22,836 nt of DNA from a virus, in IMG/VR virus record IMGVR_UViG_3300032214_000273, positions 1-22,836 of that record. One strand, given 5' to 3'. The notes under the pieces are model-generated. The model searched no databases and had not been told where the DNA came from. It worked only from the letters and a program-made list of their open reading frames with translations. Made by a program: the position numbers and the translations under genes. Below are positions 14,411 to 21,594 of this stretch, piece after piece. Position 1 is the stretch's first letter; each line of letters starts with the position of its first letter.

Positions 14411-15115
14411 ATGAGTGAAGTAAATCTAATCGGTCTTACAAAACCGAGTGCATATTCAGAATGTAATACTGCCAATGAACTGGTTGCATGGGCAGCACGA
14501 GTATCTAATCCGAGTAACCAAAACAATACAGCAACAGCACCTAAGTTGGTTCAATATCTAATTAAGAACCAGCATTGGTCACCACTGGAGATGGTCCATG
14601 TATCAATGGAAATTAAAACAACTCGTGACATCGCTCGGCAAATTCTTCGCCATCGATCCTTTTCGTTCCAAGAATTTTCGCAGAGATATGCAGACCCGAC
14701 TGCAGACCTTGGATTCGTCATTAGAGAAGCACGATTACAGGATGCTAAGAACCGACAAAACTCGGTGGAATTGGGACCCGACGAAAACAGATTGGCCGAA
14801 GAATGGGCAATGAAACAGGCTGCTGGTCTTGATGCAGCGTTAGATGCGTATAAGTGGGCAATTGACAATGGTATTGCCAAGGAACAGGCACGTGCTGTTC
14901 TACCCGAAGGTAACACCGAATCGACTATTATCATGGCAGGTTCGCTACGATCATGGGTTCACTATTGTCAGTTGCGAATGGATAAGGCGACTCAGAAGGA
15001 ACATCGCATCGTCGCTGAACAGTGCTGGGATATTATCAGTCATCACTTCCCTGATGTTAAGAAGGCCCTTGATGATATGGCAGCATGGGCAGAGTTCGAA
15101 AGAAAACTTCCATGA
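14411..15115 (+). CDS. thyX: Flavin-dependent thymidylate synthase
   Basis: This 234-residue protein makes dTMP from dUMP using FAD and methylene-tetrahydrofolate. The ThyX signature is complete at residues 80-93 (RHRSFSFQEFSQRY), matching RHRxxSxxxxSxRY. The preceding NQHWSPLEMVHVSMEI and the C-terminal EGNTESTIIMAGSLRSWVHY followed by KEHR are also typical. It has its own consensus early promoter and a GGAG SD. It ends in an ATGA overlap with the MazG-like gene. Together with the reductase genes downstream it would supply deoxynucleotides for phage DNA synthesis, replacing the thyA-type td gene of T4. Confidence 0.95.
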   Translation: MSEVNLIGLTKPSAYSECNTANELVAWAARVSNPSNQNNTATAPKLVQYLIKNQHWSPLEMVHVSMEIKTTRDIARQILRHRSFSFQEFSQRYADPTADLGFVIREARLQDAKNRQNSVELGPDENRLAEEWAMKQAAGLDAALDAYKWAIDNGIAKEQARAVLPEGNTESTIIMAGSLRSWVHYCQLRMDKATQKEHRIVAEQCWDIISHHFPDVKKALDDMAAWAEFERKLP

Positions 15116-15813
15116 ATGATAAGATACAGGACGAGTCAACAGCGTACTTCCACTATTATGGTGAATTTGAAAGAGTTCCAAAGGAAACTACCTTGACCCA
15201 ATCTGGAAAAAAGTTTCAAAATTCTCGGGACGTGATTTTTTCGCGGCCAAATTTTGATTCCAAAAACCCGCACGAAACCGCAATTATTAAATATAATGAA
15301 GAAGAAGATTTTTACTATCTAGAGTCTGATGTGTTTGGACAGATGGGGTGGGAACCAGGAGATGACATCGTCTGGATTGAAAATGAAGATGGCAGTTTTA
15401 CATTAAGGAAAGAAGAAAATATTATGAATAACCAAAAAGACGTTACTGAATTTATGACTGCTGCTGATCAGTATGTTGGAACAACTCCACATTTGAACGA
15501 GAAAAACGAACAACAAGCACGACTATATATTGACCTGATCGATGAAGAATTCCGTGAACTTTGCGATGGATTTCTTCGTCGCCATATCGGAGACATTGCT
15601 GATGGTGGCGCAGACCTAGTCTGGGTTGTCCAAGGATTGTTTACAACTCTTGGTATTGACTTCAATAAGGTTTGGGAAGAAGTCCGTGCGTCAAACATGA
15701 GCAAGGTTTCTGATAACGGCAAGATTAAAAAGCGTCAAGACGGTAAGATTCTGAAACCAGAATCGTACTTTAAACCAGACATCGAACGAGTGTTGAAGGA
15801 ACAGGGACTATAA
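15112..15813 (+). CDS. mazG: AbrB/MazE-like domain fused to MazG-like NTP pyrophosphohydrolase
   Basis: The 233-residue frame starts at ATG 15112, overlapping the thyX stop as ATGA; 15085 would lie inside thyX. Residues 70-100 (LESDVFGQMGWEPGDDIVW, then DGSFTLRKE) resemble the hairpin of AbrB/MazE/SpoVT proteins. Residues 110-225 are an all-alpha MazG/HisE-like domain: E145, E146 and E149 in LIDEEFREL, D164 and D168 in IADGGADLVW as metal ligands, then ASNMSKV and DGKILKPESYFKPD, which recur in phage members. Met105 (15424) follows AAGGAAAGAAG and could start the MazG domain alone. Such enzymes hydrolyse nucleoside triphosphates or alarmones. It sits with thyX and nrdA in the nucleotide cluster. 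Confidence 0.75.
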   Translation: MNDKIQDESTAYFHYYGEFERVPKETTLTQSGKKFQNSRDVIFSRPNFDSKNPHETAIIKYNEEEDFYYLESDVFGQMGWEPGDDIVWIENEDGSFTLRKEENIMNNQKDVTEFMTAADQYVGTTPHLNEKNEQQARLYIDLIDEEFRELCDGFLRRHIGDIADGGADLVWVVQGLFTTLGIDFNKVWEEVRASNMSKVSDNGKIKKRQDGKILKPESYFKPDIERVLKEQGL

Positions 15814-17616
15814 ATGAAAAAAGAAACATATCTGGGTATAGAAATAGATTATTCACGCGATGCTCTATTTGATAAACTTGGTATCCAGCGACTAGAAGAA
15901 TCATACATGCGCGAGGACGAAACTTCTCCGCAGCATAGATTCGCCTATGTTTCTACTACGTTCGCATCGAATCTTGAGCATGCTCAGCGTTTATATGAGT
16001 ATTCATCTAAGCATTGGTTGTCCTATGCAACACCCATTCTTTCATTCGGTCGTTCCAAGCGTGGAATGCCAATTAGTTGTTTTTTAAATTTCATTGATGA
16101 CACGGCAGAAGGTCTAGTTGAAAATCTCAGCGAAACCAACTGGTTGTCCATGATTGGAGGAGGAGTTGGAATTGGTTTTGGAATTCGTGCTGCTGACGAT
16201 AAGTCTACTGGTGTTATGCCACATCTTAAAACTTATGACGCAAGTTCCATGGCGTATCGTCAGGGTCGCACTCGTCGTGGCAGTTATGCCGCTTATCTTG
16301 ACATTAGTCATCCTGACGTGGGACAATTTCTTGAGATGCGTAAACCCACTGGAGATCCCAACATCCGATGCCTCAATCTACATCACGGAATCAACATTAC
16401 CGATGACTTTATGGAAATCATCCAACGATGCATGGCAGACCATGAAGCAGATGACAGTTGGAATCTAACCGACCCTAAGTCTGGTGAAATTCGCGAAACA
16501 GTTTCAGCGAAGGAACTCTGGCAAAAGATTCTAGAACTGCGCATGATGACTGGTGAACCGTATCTCCACTTCATCGATACATCTAATCGTATGATGCCTC
16601 AGTTCCAGAAAGATCTCGGACTCAAGATTCACCAATCGAATCTCTGTTCTGAAATCATTCTGCCAACTGACAAGAAGCGTACTGCTGTTTGTTGCTTATC
16701 ATCAGTCAATCTAGAATATTATGATGCGTGGTCGCGCGATCCGCTATTCTTAAAAGACATGGCAGAGATGCTTGACAATGTCCTTCAATATTTTATTGAC
16801 AATGCTCCGAATACAGTAAAACGTGCTAAGTATGCAGCAATGCGTGAACGTTCAATTGGTATTGGTGCGCTGGGTTTCCATGCATATCTCCAGCGGAAGG
16901 GCATTGCTTGGGAATCAGCAGTTGCCAAGGGTACTAACATGCGTATCTTCAAGCATATCAAGAAGAAGTTGGACGAAGCAAATCTAGAACTTGGCGCAGA
17001 ACGTGGTGAAGCACCTGATGCCGTTGGTACTGGTCGTCGTTTCTCCCACACACAGGCAATCGCACCAAACGCATCTTCGTCAATCATCATGGGCAACACC
17101 AGTCCATCGATTGAACCGTGGAGAGCAAATGCTTATCGCCAAGATACACTATCGGGTTCATTTCTCAATAAGAATAAATACCTAGACGCGATTATTCTAG
17201 AAGAAGCAGCGCTCGGAAAGTATGCTGGTTGGTATGATGAGGTTTGGTCCTCGATTATCGCCAATGATGGTTCGGTACAACACCTTACATGGATGGATTC
17301 AATAACCAAGGAAGTGTTCAAGACTTCAATGGAAATTGATCAACGGTGGGTTATTGAGCATGCGGCAGACAGGCAGAAGTTTATTGATCAGGCACAGTCC
17401 CTCAATTTATTTTTCCGACCTGATGCAAATATCAAGTATCTTCATGCTGTCCACTTCCTCGCCTGGAAGCAAGGTTTGAAGACTCTATACTATTGTCGTT
17501 CAGAAAAAATAGGAAAAGCAGACAAGGTTTCTAAGCGTATTGAGCGTGAAGCAATTAAAGAAATTGACTTCAAGGCAATGATTGATGGTGATAACTGTGT
17601 TGCCTGCGAAGGATAA
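15814..17616 (+). CDS. nrdA: Class Ia ribonucleotide reductase, alpha subunit
   Basis: At 600 residues it is about 150 shorter than E. coli NrdA (about 760), mainly because the N-terminal ATP cone is absent; it starts near LEESYMREDETSPQHRF. Catalytic positions: Cys89 (PISCFLN) and Cys293 (TAVCCLS) as the redox pair, and Asn276, Cys278 and Glu280 (SNLCSEI) at the thiyl site. The C-terminus ends CVACEG with Cys595 and Cys598 as the shuttle pair. It reduces ribonucleoside diphosphates with NrdB and the glutaredoxin encoded nearby. Without the cone it should lack dATP overall-activity inhibition. It begins right after the MazG stop; the glycosyltransferase frame overlaps its last 32 bases. Confidence 0.96.
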   Translation: MKKETYLGIEIDYSRDALFDKLGIQRLEESYMREDETSPQHRFAYVSTTFASNLEHAQRLYEYSSKHWLSYATPILSFGRSKRGMPISCFLNFIDDTAEGLVENLSETNWLSMIGGGVGIGFGIRAADDKSTGVMPHLKTYDASSMAYRQGRTRRGSYAAYLDISHPDVGQFLEMRKPTGDPNIRCLNLHHGINITDDFMEIIQRCMADHEADDSWNLTDPKSGEIRETVSAKELWQKILELRMMTGEPYLHFIDTSNRMMPQFQKDLGLKIHQSNLCSEIILPTDKKRTAVCCLSSVNLEYYDAWSRDPLFLKDMAEMLDNVLQYFIDNAPNTVKRAKYAAMRERSIGIGALGFHAYLQRKGIAWESAVAKGTNMRIFKHIKKKLDEANLELGAERGEAPDAVGTGRRFSHTQAIAPNASSSIIMGNTSPSIEPWRANAYRQDTLSGSFLNKNKYLDAIILEEAALGKYAGWYDEVWSSIIANDGSVQHLTWMDSITKEVFKTSMEIDQRWVIEHAADRQKFIDQAQSLNLFFRPDANIKYLHAVHFLAWKQGLKTLYYCRSEKIGKADKVSKRIEREAIKEIDFKAMIDGDNCVACEG

Positions 17617-18574
17617 GATCTTTGTCAATATTGCAAGTTACAGAGACCCTCTACTAGCGAATACGATAGAACAAGCATATAAAAATGCAACTTGTAAACA
17701 AAACATTGTATTTGGCGTTGTTGAACAAGCATATGAAAAAGAATCTCTGAATCTGAACTTATTCCCGTTCAAAAAACAGATTCGGTATTTGAGAGTAGAA
17801 CCAGAGCAAAGCAGAGGATGTTGTTGGTCAAGGAGCATTGCTCAAAGCATGTGGCAAGGCGAGGAATACTATTTACAAATAGATTCCCACACTGAATTTG
17901 ATCGAAATTGGGACAGTATCTATCTTAATAAGTTTGCAGAACTAAAACGATGGCACGATAAACCTATAATAACTGGTTATCCGCATGGGTTTGATTTTAA
18001 GAATGGTGTTATAAGAAAACATATACGACCAAAAGATCCTGCAATTGATACTATACAGGTTGTCAGCGAAAACTGTTTTGTAAATGGATATTACGTACAC
18101 GCTAAGGGTGGGTTGTATAATACTACAGAAGAATTTACTCATGCTTTTATGTTGAGTGCTGGTTCTATATTTACTCTTGGTAGTTTTGTTGAAGATATTC
18201 CTTATGACCCATTTTTGTTTTTCAATGGTGAAGAACAATCCTTAGCACTGAGAGCGTGGACCAAAGGATATAATCTGTTTCATACTTCAAGTATACCACT
18301 ATACCATTGTTATGATAATTCTTACAGGAAAATGTATTGGGATAACGATGAAATAAAAATGGCAGACTGGAAACAATTAGAAAAAAATTCTATGAATCGG
18401 TTGCAACAAATTGTTACTGGCGAATATATAGGTAGTTATGGTATTGGCAATGAAAGATCTATTGAAGATTTTGCCAAGTTGTCAGGAATTGATTATAAAA
18501 ACAAGATATGTGACACCAAGGCACATTCTGGTATTGAAGTGTTTAAATTAGATTACAGACAAAAATATATTTAG
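17585..18574 (+). CDS. GlcNAc-type glycosyltransferase (PF11397-like)
   Basis: A 329-residue protein from ATG 17585, overlapping nrdA by 32 bases; later GTG (17597) and TTG (17600) starts are possible. KIFVNIASYRDPLL at the start of the domain, EQSRGCCWSRS (74-84), the D-x-H at 100-102 in LQIDSHTEFD, and IPYDPFLFFNGEEQSLALRAW (205-225) match my memory of the family that includes the Dictyostelium Skp1 GlcNAc-transferase. Members use UDP-sugars. No signal peptide or membrane helix is visible, so it would act in the cytoplasm on a protein, or on a nucleotide or virion target. The gene is visibly more A+T-rich than nrdA and nrdB and interrupts the usual nrdA-nrdB order, suggesting a later insertion. 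Confidence 0.8.
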   Translation: MVITVLPAKDKIFVNIASYRDPLLANTIEQAYKNATCKQNIVFGVVEQAYEKESLNLNLFPFKKQIRYLRVEPEQSRGCCWSRSIAQSMWQGEEYYLQIDSHTEFDRNWDSIYLNKFAELKRWHDKPIITGYPHGFDFKNGVIRKHIRPKDPAIDTIQVVSENCFVNGYYVHAKGGLYNTTEEFTHAFMLSAGSIFTLGSFVEDIPYDPFLFFNGEEQSLALRAWTKGYNLFHTSSIPLYHCYDNSYRKMYWDNDEIKMADWKQLEKNSMNRLQQIVTGEYIGSYGIGNERSIEDFAKLSGIDYKNKICDTKAHSGIEVFKLDYRQKYI

Positions 18575-18582
18575 GATAAGAA

Positions 18583-18819
18583 ATGACAAGTTATTTTGCA
18601 CAAATAGTATCAAAACCTGATTGCCCCTACTGCACTCTTGCGAAAGAGTTTATGGTAGGAATGGATATTCAGTATACCGAGATGGTAGTTGGTAAAGACT
18701 GCCTCTGGGAAGACATTACCGCACAGTTGCCCGACGTTAAGACTGTTCCTCAGATCTGGGTGAATGGTGAACATGTTGGCGGATACGACGATCTAGTAAA
18801 GTGGGCAGAAACAGTATGA
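18583..18819 (+). CDS. grx: Glutaredoxin
   Basis: A 78-residue thioredoxin-fold protein with active site CPYC at residues 14-17, a cis-Pro TVPQIWVNG segment and the GGYDDL glutathione-binding end, all typical of glutaredoxins. It should reduce the C-terminal disulphide of NrdA. The SD AGGATAAG precedes the start, and its stop overlaps the nrdB ATG as ATGA, which fits coordinated synthesis with NrdB. A 6-bp stem with a GCGA tetraloop is possible at 18634-18649. Confidence 0.93.
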   Translation: MTSYFAQIVSKPDCPYCTLAKEFMVGMDIQYTEMVVGKDCLWEDITAQLPDVKTVPQIWVNGEHVGGYDDLVKWAETV

Positions 18820-19790
18820 CCTTAATGACAGAACGAGCATACTTTAAACCATTCAACTACCCATGGGCATATGACGCATGGTTGAAACATGAGCAGTCAC
18901 ACTGGTTGCACACTGAAGTCCCGATGTCAGAAGATGTCAATGACTGGAAGAAGCGACTAAATGATGGTGAAAAACATTTCCTTACTAACATTTTCCGTTT
19001 CTTCACACAGGGCGACATCGATGTTGCTGGTGGTTATGTGAAGAACTATCTGCCATATTTCCCACAACCTGAAGTTCGCATGATGTTGATGGGGTTTGCG
19101 GCAAGGGAGGCACTTCATGTTGCAGCGTATTCTCACCTCATTGAAACACTGGGTATGCCAGAAACGACATACCAAGAATTCCTCGAATATGACTCAATGC
19201 GAGCAAAGCACGACTACTTTACAGATCTGTCGAATGCAAATGGAACTCCTGAATCAGTCGCGACCAATATCGCTGCATTTAGTGCATTCACTGAGGGTAT
19301 GCAACTGTTCTCATCCTTCATCATGCTCCTCAACTTCCCTCGTCACGGAAAGATGAAGGGAATGGGACAGATCGTTACTTGGTCGATTGTTGATGAAACT
19401 CAACACGCTGAAGGTATGATCAAACTGTTCCGCTCTTATGTCGAAGAAAACCGTGAATTGTGGAACGACGAACTAAAGGGAAAGATCTACACTATCGCTG
19501 AGAAAATGGTAGATCTTGAAGACAAGTTTATCGAATTGTCATTCTCGATGGGAGAGATGGAAAATCTAACACAGGATGATGTGAAAAAGTATATCCGTTA
19601 TATCTGTGACCGTCGACTGATTAGTCTCGGTATGAAGGGCATCTTCAAGGTAAAGAAGAATCCACTACCATGGGTCGAAGAAATGATTAATGCTCCTACG
19701 CATACGAACTTCTTTGAGAACCGTGCTACTGATTATGCGAAGGGTGCGCTTTCAGGTAAATGGGATGATGTTTGGGGAGTTGCCGCATAA
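18816..19790 (+). CDS. nrdB: Class Ia ribonucleotide reductase, beta subunit
   Basis: A 324-residue radical-cofactor subunit. The start at ATG 18816 (ATGA overlap with grx) is preferred to GTG 18801. All iron ligands of the family can be placed by E. coli spacing: Asp67 (E. coli D84), Glu98 and His101 (REALH), Glu160 (FTEGM), Glu194 and His197 (DETQH), with radical Tyr105 in HVAAYSH. It therefore looks like a functional tyrosyl-radical enzyme partnering NrdA. The next gene, a zinc ribbon, overlaps by one base (TAATG). Confidence 0.96.
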   Translation: MTLMTERAYFKPFNYPWAYDAWLKHEQSHWLHTEVPMSEDVNDWKKRLNDGEKHFLTNIFRFFTQGDIDVAGGYVKNYLPYFPQPEVRMMLMGFAAREALHVAAYSHLIETLGMPETTYQEFLEYDSMRAKHDYFTDLSNANGTPESVATNIAAFSAFTEGMQLFSSFIMLLNFPRHGKMKGMGQIVTWSIVDETQHAEGMIKLFRSYVEENRELWNDELKGKIYTIAEKMVDLEDKFIELSFSMGEMENLTQDDVKKYIRYICDRRLISLGMKGIFKVKKNPLPWVEEMINAPTHTNFFENRATDYAKGALSGKWDDVWGVAA

Positions 19791-19948
19791 TGGAAGAGTT
19801 AGAGTGTTTTTCATGTGATGCAGTCTTCACGGTCGATCATGACCTTGACGACGATTATTACAAAGTCAAACATTGTCCCTTCTGTGGAACAAAAGTCACT
19901 GAAGACGAAGAAGATTTGTCTTGGGATGATTGGGTCGAGGACGAATAA
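19790..19948 (+). CDS. 52-residue acidic zinc-ribbon protein
   Basis: ATG 19790 overlaps the nrdB stop as TAATG. The peptide has CFSC (6-9) and CPFCG (29-33), a four-Cys zinc ribbon, and a very acidic tail ending SWDDWVEDE. It is too short for most gene callers. Such tiny ribbons bind nucleic acid or protein partners; here the acidity argues against DNA binding. Its stop TAA lies next to the hairpin that covers the following start. Function unknown. Confidence 0.8.
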   Translation: MEELECFSCDAVFTVDHDLDDDYYKVKHCPFCGTKVTEDEEDLSWDDWVEDE

Positions 19949-19973
19949 ATAATCTACTTACGGAGTAGATTAT
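19949..19973 (+). promoter_or_regulatory. RBS- and start-codon-sequestering hairpin, possible late promoter overlap
   Basis: ATAATCTACT (19949-19958) pairs perfectly with AGTAGATTAT (19964-19973) around TACGG. The SD GGAG (19962-19965) lies in the loop and stem base, and the A and T of the start codon (19972-19974) are in the stem. AATAAATA (19944-19951) matches the T4 late octamer at seven of eight bases; a start six bases later (19957) would remove nearly the whole 5' arm and free the SD. Other 7/8 matches occur elsewhere in this window, so the promoter part is weak. Confidence 0.65.
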
Positions 19974-20328
19974 GGTAGTTAAGAAAAAACGTAAGCCGTT
20001 GCCGAAGAAGGTGCATAGAGTATACTGCACTTACTTCGACGACGGCAAATTTTATATTGGGTATTCATGTAAGACAGAGAAACTTTTCGAAGCATATTTT
20101 GGAAGTTCCTCATATGTGACTAACTATGAAGGCGAAATGCGCAAGGAAGTTGTTGCTGAATATGACAGCAAATCCCACGCTAAAGCAGTTGAACATATTC
20201 TACAGTGGGAACACAGACTCGACGACAGATGCATTAATCAAATGTGGAATGTGCGGTTGAGACTTGATCATTTGAAAGAATTAAAATTACCTGATTGGAG
20301 ACCTGGATGTTTTTCGCAGCACTCTTAA
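19972..20328 (+). CDS. Small GIY-YIG-like protein
   Basis: A 118-residue basic protein. Residues 17-31 (VYCTYFDDGKFYIGY) fit the GIY-YIG nuclease pattern with the first motif degenerate (VY), and FYIG intact at 27-30; YFGSS (42-46) and a later Glu80 in LQWEHRL occupy plausible positions. GIY-YIG enzymes include freestanding homing endonucleases of T4-like phages. The catalytic Arg after YIG is not evident, so it may be inactive or a divergent member. Its RBS is inside a hairpin. The next gene starts within its last 22 bases. An alternative is a small phage protein only superficially similar to GIY-YIG. Confidence 0.6.
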   Translation: MVVKKKRKPLPKKVHRVYCTYFDDGKFYIGYSCKTEKLFEAYFGSSSYVTNYEGEMRKEVVAEYDSKSHAKAVEHILQWEHRLDDRCINQMWNVRLRLDHLKELKLPDWRPGCFSQHS

Positions 20329-21278
20329 TGCTAGTAGCACTAGCGATTACTGGTGTCGCTGGTTACTTTTCGATATTGGGTTTGATGGCGATTTTCCCTG
20401 CCTCGCCGATTGCTGTTGCAGCGATGGGTGTAGTTCTAGAACTTGCTAAACTCGTTACAGCGAGTTGGGTATATCGTAACTGGAAAACCGCTAACAAATT
20501 ATTGAAGACATACTTTACGATAGCAGTCGTCATCCTCTCGTTCATTACGAGCATGGGTGTATTCGGTTATCTAAGTGGTGCACACATTGAACATACCACC
20601 GTTGGTGGATCAGCGCAATTAAAGATCGAGCAACTCGAGAACAAAAAAGAGTCAGCAGAAAGGAGACTGAAGAATGCGCAAACATCTTTGGATACTTTGG
20701 ACAGACTCACTACTGCAGAGGATGTGCTCGATGCTAACTTCATTCGAAATCGACAGAAACGGGAACGTGCGTCCCTCAATAAAGAAATTGAGGGTGCGAC
20801 TGCAGACATTGAGACTATTGAGACTGATCTCATACCGCTCAAAACAGAAAACCTTAAACTCGAAGCAGAAGTAGGTCCAATCAAATACGTTGCTGAGTTA
20901 TTCTACGGTAGCGGCGACGATGCCACTATCGGTAAAGCAGTGCGTATGATGATTATCATTCTCATCTTCGTGTTCGATCCTCTCGCGATTCTTTTAATTA
21001 TTGCTGCGAATATGACATTTTTAGGCTTGACAAAGAAGGAAGAATCAGGTATAGTAGACTATGTCGTCGTTGATAAGGATGAACCAAAAAAAGTTGTTCC
21101 TGCTGCTAAGAAACCAAAGAAGAAGAAACCTGTTGTTGAAACGCCAGACTTCTTTGCTTTCGAGAAACATGAGAATAAACCTGCGTCAACGCATGATATA
21201 CCAGCGCCAGATCCTCCCAAGAAATCTTGGAGGGATGGCAAGATTATTATAGATGAAAACAATATAAGGAAAATGTGA
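20307..21278 (+). CDS. Multi-pass membrane protein with internal coiled coil
   Basis: A 323-residue protein from ATG 20307, six bases after GGAG; TTG 20295 is less likely. Hydrophobic segments lie at about 1-22, 23-52 (with a Pro/Ala break), 67-89 and 212-240. Residues 100-190 form a long charged coiled coil between the third and last membrane segments. The tail after 242 is Lys/Pro-rich (AAKKPKKKKP) and ends KIIIDENNIRKM. I recall similar proteins (GYFSI near the start, TIAVVILSFITSMGVFG) in T4-like aquatic phages, with no known function. It overlaps the previous gene by 22 bases. Envelope remodelling or superinfection exclusion is speculative. Confidence 0.75.
   Translation: MFFAALLMLVALAITGVAGYFSILGLMAIFPASPIAVAAMGVVLELAKLVTASWVYRNWKTANKLLKTYFTIAVVILSFITSMGVFGYLSGAHIEHTTVGGSAQLKIEQLENKKESAERRLKNAQTSLDTLDRLTTAEDVLDANFIRNRQKRERASLNKEIEGATADIETIETDLIPLKTENLKLEAEVGPIKYVAELFYGSGDDATIGKAVRMMIIILIFVFDPLAILLIIAANMTFLGLTKKEESGIVDYVVVDKDEPKKVVPAAKKPKKKKPVVETPDFFAFEKHENKPASTHDIPAPDPPKKSWRDGKIIIDENNIRKM
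21027..21055 (+). promoter_or_regulatory. Candidate intragenic sigma70-like promoter
   Basis: TTGACA (21027-21032), a 17-base spacer, TATAGT (21050-21055), inside the membrane-protein gene just after its last membrane segment. It would serve the small SH3-like gene 220 bases downstream. Same spacing as the other three promoters; placement inside a gene lowers confidence. Confidence 0.45.
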
Positions 21279-21535
21279 TGGATATTATGAACCAAGAATG
21301 GCGTGATGGATTGAAGGAACGTCTTGCTCAGGGCGAAGCGACTGTCTCGTTCACTAAACTTAATGGGCAAGAGCGTGTCATGCGCTGCACTCTACAGGAA
21401 GGTGTTATCCCTCCATATAGTGAAAAGGGAACAAAGACAAAACCGCCAAGTGGTGAAACCCTCGCAGTTTGGGACTTGGATAAGAATGAGTGGCGAGCAT
21501 TTCGGTACGACCGTATCACCTCTGTTAAATTTTAG
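21278..21535 (+). CDS. SH3-like DUF2693-type protein
   Basis: An 85-residue protein from ATG 21278, sharing one base with the previous stop (TGATG), with AAGGAAA as SD; GTG 21275 and ATG 21290 are alternatives. VSFTKLNGQERVMRCTL, then ETLAVWDLDKNEWRAFRYDRITSV matches my memory of DUF2693, a small beta-barrel family common in T4-like phages and predicted to bind nucleic acid. Actual role unknown. The family assignment is from memory. Confidence 0.72.
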   Translation: MDIMNQEWRDGLKERLAQGEATVSFTKLNGQERVMRCTLQEGVIPPYSEKGTKTKPPSGETLAVWDLDKNEWRAFRYDRITSVKF

Positions 21536-21538
21536 GGC

Positions 21539-21567
21539 TTGACTTTTCCAGCAAAATATAGTATATT
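21539..21567 (+). promoter_or_regulatory. Sigma70-like early promoter
   Basis: TTGACT (21539-21544), a 17-base spacer, TATATT (21562-21567). Transcription would start about 21574, so the ATG at 21577 would have no leader; the ATG at 21595 with AAGGTGA (21584-21590) upstream is the likelier gene start. Confidence 0.65.
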
Positions 21568-21594
21568 GGATATATTATGAAGAAAGGTGAATCT

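Noticed and set aside
14551-14934. Minus-strand reading frame opposite thyX (127 codons)
   Set aside because: Lies wholly within the conserved ThyX core, has no SD and no recognisable protein pattern.
15085-15111. Longer start for the MazG-like gene
   Set aside because: The upstream ATG lies within thyX with no SD; the ATGA overlap at 15112 follows the pattern of neighbouring genes.
21061-21252. 63-codon plus-strand frame starting near the intragenic promoter
   Set aside because: Out of frame with the membrane-protein gene; Arg/Leu-rich product results from a Lys-rich stretch read in another frame.
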